From NCBI RefSeq assembly GCF_036898095.1, contig NC_090768.1, positions 49,481,547-49,545,546 on the forward strand: a stretch of DNA of 64,000 nucleotides. The letters are read 5' to 3'. Both the position numbers and the translations under genes were made by a program. The stretch is from Palaemon carinicauda (Eukaryota; Arthropoda; Malacostraca; Decapoda; Palaemonidae). Within the stretch, counting starts at the first letter, position 1, and every line of letters begins with the position of its first letter. A model generated the notes under the pieces. The model worked only from the letters and a program-made list of their open reading frames with translations. It did not search any database and was not told where the DNA came from. Shown here piece after piece: positions 25,501 through 32,573 of this stretch.

Positions 25501-28500
25501 AGAGGATCGAAGCTGAGGGTTTCTGAAAAGGTATGACGTTCCTACCAGGCTCAATCGACGACCAGATGGAAGAAGCAGCGGACGGCTACGGCTTTGTAGG
25601 TTCCACCTTACGGGAAGTGGCTTGCCTGTTTGGGGATCTCCTTGGATTCCCTAAAGGTAGGTTCTTCCCGAAAGAGATCATTCTACGACGGGTGAAAGAG
25701 GAGAGCCAAAAAGACATCTCTTAGCTGGAGGCAAAGGAGAGCGTCTGAAGCAATGAGGAAGATCACACAGTCTGCGAGCTCGACAAAGACAGTGAAGATC
25801 TTCCGAAGGGGAGGACTACTCAGCAGGAAGATCACTGGAAGACCTCCGGATCGGGGTCTCTAGGGAATATCTCACTCTAGGATAAGAGAGATGCCCACCC
25901 GCAAGGTGTTAGCGGGCGAGTGGTTAACTCTTGCTAAAAATCTAATGGCTCGTCTTTCCGCTTTGCCGAAAGTAATATTCCCTATAAATAACATTGGTTT
26001 GTATTTAGTGACGGGACAATTATAATTTGAAACACAAGGTAAATAAAGATCGATTTATAATTCTCAAAATGACCTCACATACTCTCTAGATTAAACCAAT
26101 CAATATCTAATGAAAATGCATTAGTTTTTAATTCCTTTTATCATACCCTTTTCTAATGCTTGCTTACCCACTATTATTCTACACAACAGTAGTTTTTGAT
26201 TAATTTTACCCATACCATTTTTAATGCTTAATTGACCACTATTACTCTACACAACACTGGTAAACTGAAATTATCCTGGGGAGCCATAGTGAGAACCAAC
26301 CAATGGTTTATAGAGTTTGGGTAAACAAATGTGATTGAATAGTACTGTACCAACAGCCCTATTGTAAGCTAATACAGTATTATGGTTTCATACTGTAGCT
26401 AGTCCTCCATTGCTGTTTTACAAAGAGAGGAGATTGTTCTAGATTAACCAAAGATTTATGACAAATGTAAGTCAAATTTATGAAAAGCCCATATAAATTA
26501 TCAGGAAACCCTATTTTACTGCATATTCAAACTCATAATTCTTTCTGTGTCATTACTGTTTTCGGAACTTGCACATACCAAATATGACATTATTTCCTGA
26601 TTACACAGCATTTCCAATACAGTACTTTGGCATTTATTGGGTAGAATCCACATACAACATGTTTTTATAAGATTGCAGTTCTTAAATCATTCTTAGAATA
26701 ACCATCAAGTAAAATGGCAGGCCTGAGAGATAAAATACAGCCATAGTTCTCAGTAATTAACACCAACACATTTTGGTAGACAAAACATTAAAATAAATCA
26801 TATCACACATTGATTAACAAAATTGTTTTTAAAAAAATTTAAATTATTACTGGTAATTATTGTAATTACAAAACTGGCAGACAGAGGAGACAACAAATCA
26901 GACTAAATAGCCTAATAATCCAATAAACCTTAAGTATGTTATTTTTATTAATAAAATAAATTTTTGAATATACTTACCCGATAATCATGTAGCTGTCAAC
27001 TCCGTTGCCCGACAGAATTCTATGGAGGGATACGCCAGCTATCACAATACTAGAAGGGGGTGTATTTACCAGCGCCACCTGTGGCCAGGTACTCAAGTAC
27101 TTCTTGTTGACACCTCCTCAATTATTCCTCGGTCCACTGGTTCTCTATGGGGAGGAAGGGAGGGTCGATTAAATCATGATTATCGGGTAAGTATATTCAA
27201 AAATTTATTTTATTAATAAAAATAACATTTTTCAATATTAAACTTACCCGATAATCATGTAGCTGATTCACACCCAGGGGGGTGGGTGAAAACCAGTGTA
27301 CAAGATTAAAGGATAGCTAAGTATCCCATATTTCATATAATCAGTTATCCACAATAACAATGAAATAATAAGTACCTGGTAAGGAAGTCGACTTGAACCG
27401 TTACTCTGCCTTTAATAAGATCGTCTTCCTTACTGAGCGCAGCGTTCCTCTTGGGAGGCTGAATCAACTCAAAGGTGCTAAAGTATACAGGGCTGTAACC
27501 CATACTAAAGGACCTCATCACAACCTTTAACCTTGGCGCTTCTCAAGAAAGAATTGACCACCCGCCAAATCAACAAGGATGTGGAAGGCTTCTTAGCCGA
27601 CCGTACAACCCATAAAAAGTATTCAAGAGAAAGGTTAAAAAGTTATGGGATTATGGGAATGTAGTGGCTGAGCCCTCGCCTACTACTGCATTCGTTGCTA
27701 CGAATGGACCCAGGGTGTAGCAGTACTCGTAAAGAGACTGGACATCTTTGAGATAGAATGATGCGAACACTGACTTGTTTCTCCAATAGGTTGCATCCAT
27801 AACACTCTGCAGAGAACGGTTCTGTTTGAAGGCCACTGAAGTAGCCACAGCTCTCACTTCATGTGTCCTTACCTTCAGCAAAGCAAGGTCTTCTTCCTTC
27901 AGATGAGAATTTGCTTCTCTAATCAGAAGCCTGATGTAGTAAGAAACTGAGTTCTTAGACATTGGTAGAGAAGGCTTCTTGATAGCACACCATAAGGCTT
28001 CTGGTTGTCCTCGTAATGGTTTTGACCTTCTTAGATAGTACTAAAGAGTTCTAACTGGGCAAAGTACTCTCTCCAGTTCGTTCCCCACCATGTTGGACAG
28101 GCTTGGGATCTCGAACGACTTAGGCCAAGGACGGGAAGGAAGCTCGTTTTTAGCCAAAAAACCGAGCTGCAAGGAACATGTAGCCGTTTCAGATGTGAAA
28201 CCTATGTTCCTGCTGAAGGCGTGGATCTCACTTACTCTTTTACCTGTTGCTAAGCACACGAGGAAAAAAGTTTTTAATGTGAGGTCCTTAAAAGAGGCTG
28301 ATTGGAGCGGTTCAAATCCTGATGACATTAGGAACCTTAGGACCACGTCTAGATTCCAGCCTGGAGTGGACAACCGACGTTCCTTTGAGGTCTCAAAAGA
28401 CCTAAGGAGGTCCTGTAGATCTTTGTTGGAGGAAAGATCCAAGCCTCTGTGGCGGAAAACCGCTGCCAACAAACTTCTGTAACCCTTGATCGTAGGAGCT

Positions 28501-31500
28501 GATAGGGATCTTACGTTCCTTAGATGTAACAGGAAGTCAGCAATCTGGGTTACATTGGTACTGGTTGAGGAAAACTGCATTGGCCTTGCACCAGCTTCGG
28601 AAGACTTCCCATTAAGACTGATAGACTCTGAGAGTGGATGTCGTCCTTGCTCTGGCAATCGCTCTGGCTGCCTCCTTCGAAAAGCCTCTAGCTCTTGAGA
28701 GTCTTTCGATAGTCTGAAGGCAGTCAGACGAAGAGCGTGGAGGTTGGGTGTACCTTCTTCACGTGAGGTTGACGCAGAAGGTCCACTCTAGGAGGAAGAG
28801 TCCTGGGAACGTCGACCAGCCATGCAGTACCTCAGTGAACCATTCTCTCGCGGGCCAGAGGGGAGCAACCAACGTCAGCCGTGTCCCTTTGTGAGAGGCG
28901 AACTTCTGAAGTACCCTGTTGACAATCTTGAACGGCGGGAATGCATACAGGTTGAGATGGGACCAATCCAGCAGAAAGGCATCCACGCGAACTGCTGCTG
29001 GTTCTGGAATCGGAGAACAATACAAGAGGAGCCTCTTGGTCATCGAGGTAGCGAATAGATCTATGGTTGGCTGACCCCACAGGGCCCAAAGTCTGCTGCA
29101 AACATTCTTGTGAAGGGTCCACTCTGTGGGGAAGACCTGACCCTTCCGGCTGAGGCGATCTGCCATGACATTCATATCGCCCTGAATGAGCCTCGTTACC
29201 AGCGTGAGCTTTCGATCTTTTGACCAAATGAGGAGGTCCCTTGCGATCTCGAACAACTTCCTCGAATGAGTCCCTCCCTGCTTGGAGATGTAAGCCAAGG
29301 CTGTGGTGTAGTCGGAGTTCACCTCCACCACCTTGTTAAGCTGGAGGGACTTGAAGTTTATCAAGGCCAATGAACTGCCAACAACTCCTTGCAATAGATG
29401 TGAAGTGTCCTTTGCTCCTGATTCCATGTTCCCGAGCATTCCTGTCCGTCCAGTGTCGCACCCCAGCCCGTGTCCGATGCGTCCGAGAAGAGACGGTGGT
29501 CGGAGGTCTGAACAGCCAAAGGTAGACCTTCCTTGAGAAGAATGCTGTTCTTCCACCACGTTAGAGTAGACCTCATCTCTTCGGAAACAGGAACTGAGCC
29601 CGTCTCTAGCGTCATGTCCTTTATCCAGTGAGCAGCTAGATGATATTGAAGGGGGCGGAGGTGGAGTCTCCCTAACTCGATGAACAGGGCCAGCGATGAA
29701 AGTGTCCCTGTTAGACTCATCCACTGCCTGACTAAGCATCGGTTCCTTCTCAGCATGCTCTGGATGCATTCTAGGGCTTGGAAGATCCTTGGGGCCGACG
29801 GACAAGTCCGAAAAGCTCGACTCTGAAGATCCATACCCAAGGAGACAATAGTCTGGGATGGAACGAGCTGAGACTCCTCAAATTTGACCAGGAGGCCCAG
29901 TTCCTTGGTCAGATCCATAGTCCATTTGAAAATCTCCAGACAGCGACGACTTGAGGGAGCTCTTAAAAGCCAGTCGTCTGACGGAGCCGGACACAAGATC
30001 ATGATACTGCTGCACAGTCTGTAAACTGTCAATCATGGGCAAGCGAGGAAGTACAGTGACAACCCGAATCTGTCTAGACTGTCTGGGTCGTACAGACAAC
30101 TCCTTAACGGGTTGCTGAGGTTGCCGCACTGCGTCACAACAAGTCCCTTTTGTTGGTTGTTGAACGTCTTCCCCGTGACACATTGACTCCGTAAACAAAA
30201 AATCCTTTAACAAGGACTAAGCTTGGACTGCATGTCATGCAACACAGCTCAAGGTCTATGGGAGCAGGTGTGGTAACAGACGGGATTAGCGGCTGAAGTG
30301 TAACCATTACCTTCCCTGTAAGCATGTTATGCTTAAATAAAAGTCCATAAGAGGTTATGCAGCTAAAGGCTCCCTCCAAATGACAGAGTCCTCAAGGGAA
30401 TATCAGAAGGAGGGAGAAAAGAACTTTCTCATCTACAGGGACCTTATCCTAGAAAAGCTAAGTTCTCTGAGTGAGGGTTCACTGGTGCAAAGCAGCAGAC
30501 TAGAAGGCAACGTTATGAAACTGCTTGACAGTCTAGTGAGTTGGCAACAACCCAAGATGTGTTGAGAAGCATGCGGTAAGGTATGCAGAGCATGATGTAT
30601 GCAGAGTATGCTGTATGCAGAGCATGCTGTATGTAGAGCATGTTGTATGCAGAGCATGCTGAATGCAGAGCATGCTGTATGCAGAGCATGTTGTATGCAG
30701 AGCATGCTGAATGCTGAGCATGAAGTAAGCAGAGCCTGCTGTAAGCAGAGCCTACTGAAAGGAAAGCAGAGCGTGTGCATGGCGTTTAACATTTCTCAGA
30801 AATTCCATGACCAGTGCTAGAGTGCTTTATGCATGCTTGCATGGGGTTTAAACCATGGTATGCTGAACAGCAGAGTCAGAACGAGCTGGAACAACAATAG
30901 TGTGGTTTCCTCTTCAAGACTCCGATGAGGGAACACCTGAGGCTCAGTCTGCAAAGGCTGAATAAAAGACAAGCAGAAGGAAGGCGCATGGGTGGAGGAG
31001 GCTGACTCCTAGCATGAGTGGTTGAACCCAAGGGTTGCGCTTGCTGAGCGGTTGGCGGAAGCGGAGTAGCAAGTTCCAGTTCCTGTGGTGTGAGCGGAGC
31101 GCGATGAGGAAGAGGCTGCGCAGAACAAGGTAAATGTCTCGCAAGCTGAGGCTCCTGAGGCGCAAGGCTAAGGTGTTGTGGTGCTTGCCTTATGGAGGGT
31201 TGAGCTCGCTGCAGCAAGAGCTGAGGAAACTGACTCATGGACGGGAGAGGTTGTTGTACCTCAACCGAGTGTTGCATCACTGGTGGAGCAGCAAGGGGAG
31301 GAGGAGGAAGAGTGTAACTCTCCTGATCCCAAAGCAAGGGTTGCCTTAAAGAAGGCTGAGGCTGAACAACACTGTGAACAGCAAACTCCGAAAGTGGTTC
31401 AACATCGTACGCCTGGCAGATGGTGCTGCGACCAGGCGGAGCAGGTGCAGGCTGGGTGAGCACAGGCGGAGCAGGTGCAGGCTGGGCGAGCACAGGCGGA

Positions 31501-32540
31501 GCGAGAACAGGTGGAGGGAGTGCAGGCGGTGCAACACTCTCAGCCCGACACTCACTCATCAAGTCCGAAAGCTGTGCTTGCATGGACTGTAGAAGAGTCC
31601 ACAACATCGTACGCCTGGCAGATGGTACTGTGATTAGGCGGAGCGAGTGTAGGAGAAGGGAGTGTAGGCGGAGGCGGAGGAGCAACACTCTCAGCCCGAC
31701 ACTCACTCTTCAAGTCCGAAAGCTGTGCTTGCATGGACTGTAGTAGAGTTCACAACATCGTACGCCTGGCAGATGGTGCTGCGACCAGGCGGAGCAGGTG
31801 CAGGCTGGGCGAGCACAGGCGGAGCAGGTGCAGGCTGGGCGAGCACAGGCGGAGCGAGAACAGGTGGAGGGAGTGTAGGCGGAGGAGGAGGTGCAGTAGT
31901 GCATTCGGGTTGTGAACTTTAACTTCGTACGTCTGGCATAGGTCTGGACTTAACGTTTAAGAAGTCTTGAGACCTGAGACCAGCGTTACTCTGCCTTTAT
32001 TTTCTCCCCTAATCTCTTCTGCAGACGAGCAAAATAAGGGCTCAATCGTCTGCGGGTGGGAGTGACGGTCTCGGTAAGACACGCCCACAACCACCGAGAA
32101 TACTTCTGTGCGCCGATCAAGGCCTGCTGAACCCTTATGCCCTTCGACATTGCTTCTCCCCTGGGCTTGGGAGCTTGCAAGAGGTCCCGGACTGGGAGGA
32201 CGACTGGCGCGCACAAAAGTACCCTCACGCACTAATCACTTATCACTTTGATTTCTGTTTGCACTTATTTCACTGAACTCGAAACTTTAAGTGGTTTGTA
32301 CCTGAAATACGCAATTCTATCCTTTCTCAAAGTTAGAAATTGCGAAAACAGAATTACAATGTAACAGAAAAATCTAATGAAAGATAATTCAGTGGTTGGA
32401 AAGAGACTAAACACTAGATCACTCTAGAAACGTTTAGTTTCTTCCCCTAAAGAGACTAGGGAGAAGAGCAAAAAACGATAACGACGTTACTCGTACGCCT
32501 GGCAGGCTTGAATGAAACGTTTATCCTCTTTCTCCCTCCG

Positions 32541-32573
<33 letters not shown>

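Larger units (their letters stand above)
30033..32240 (-). pseudogene. Gag-like region with minisatellites (element 2)
   Basis: Minus-strand frames are proline/alanine-rich (PAPPVLTQPAPAPPG) and full of internal repeats. The 5' start LLQAPKPRGE at about 32160 is shared with element 1. Two minisatellites dominate it: ATGCAGAGCATGCTGT-type units of about 18 bases at 30575-30770, and GGCGAGCACAGGCGGAGCAG-type units at 31425-31900. A 276-codon frame (30876-31706) remains open across the region but lacks a recognised domain. Gag identity is inferred from position. Confidence 0.5.

Noticed and set aside
28090..28482. 130-codon plus-strand frame opposite the recombinase of element 2
   Set aside because: Antisense shadow of a clear minus-strand recombinase. 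The same shadow is seen at 12322-12525 in element 1.
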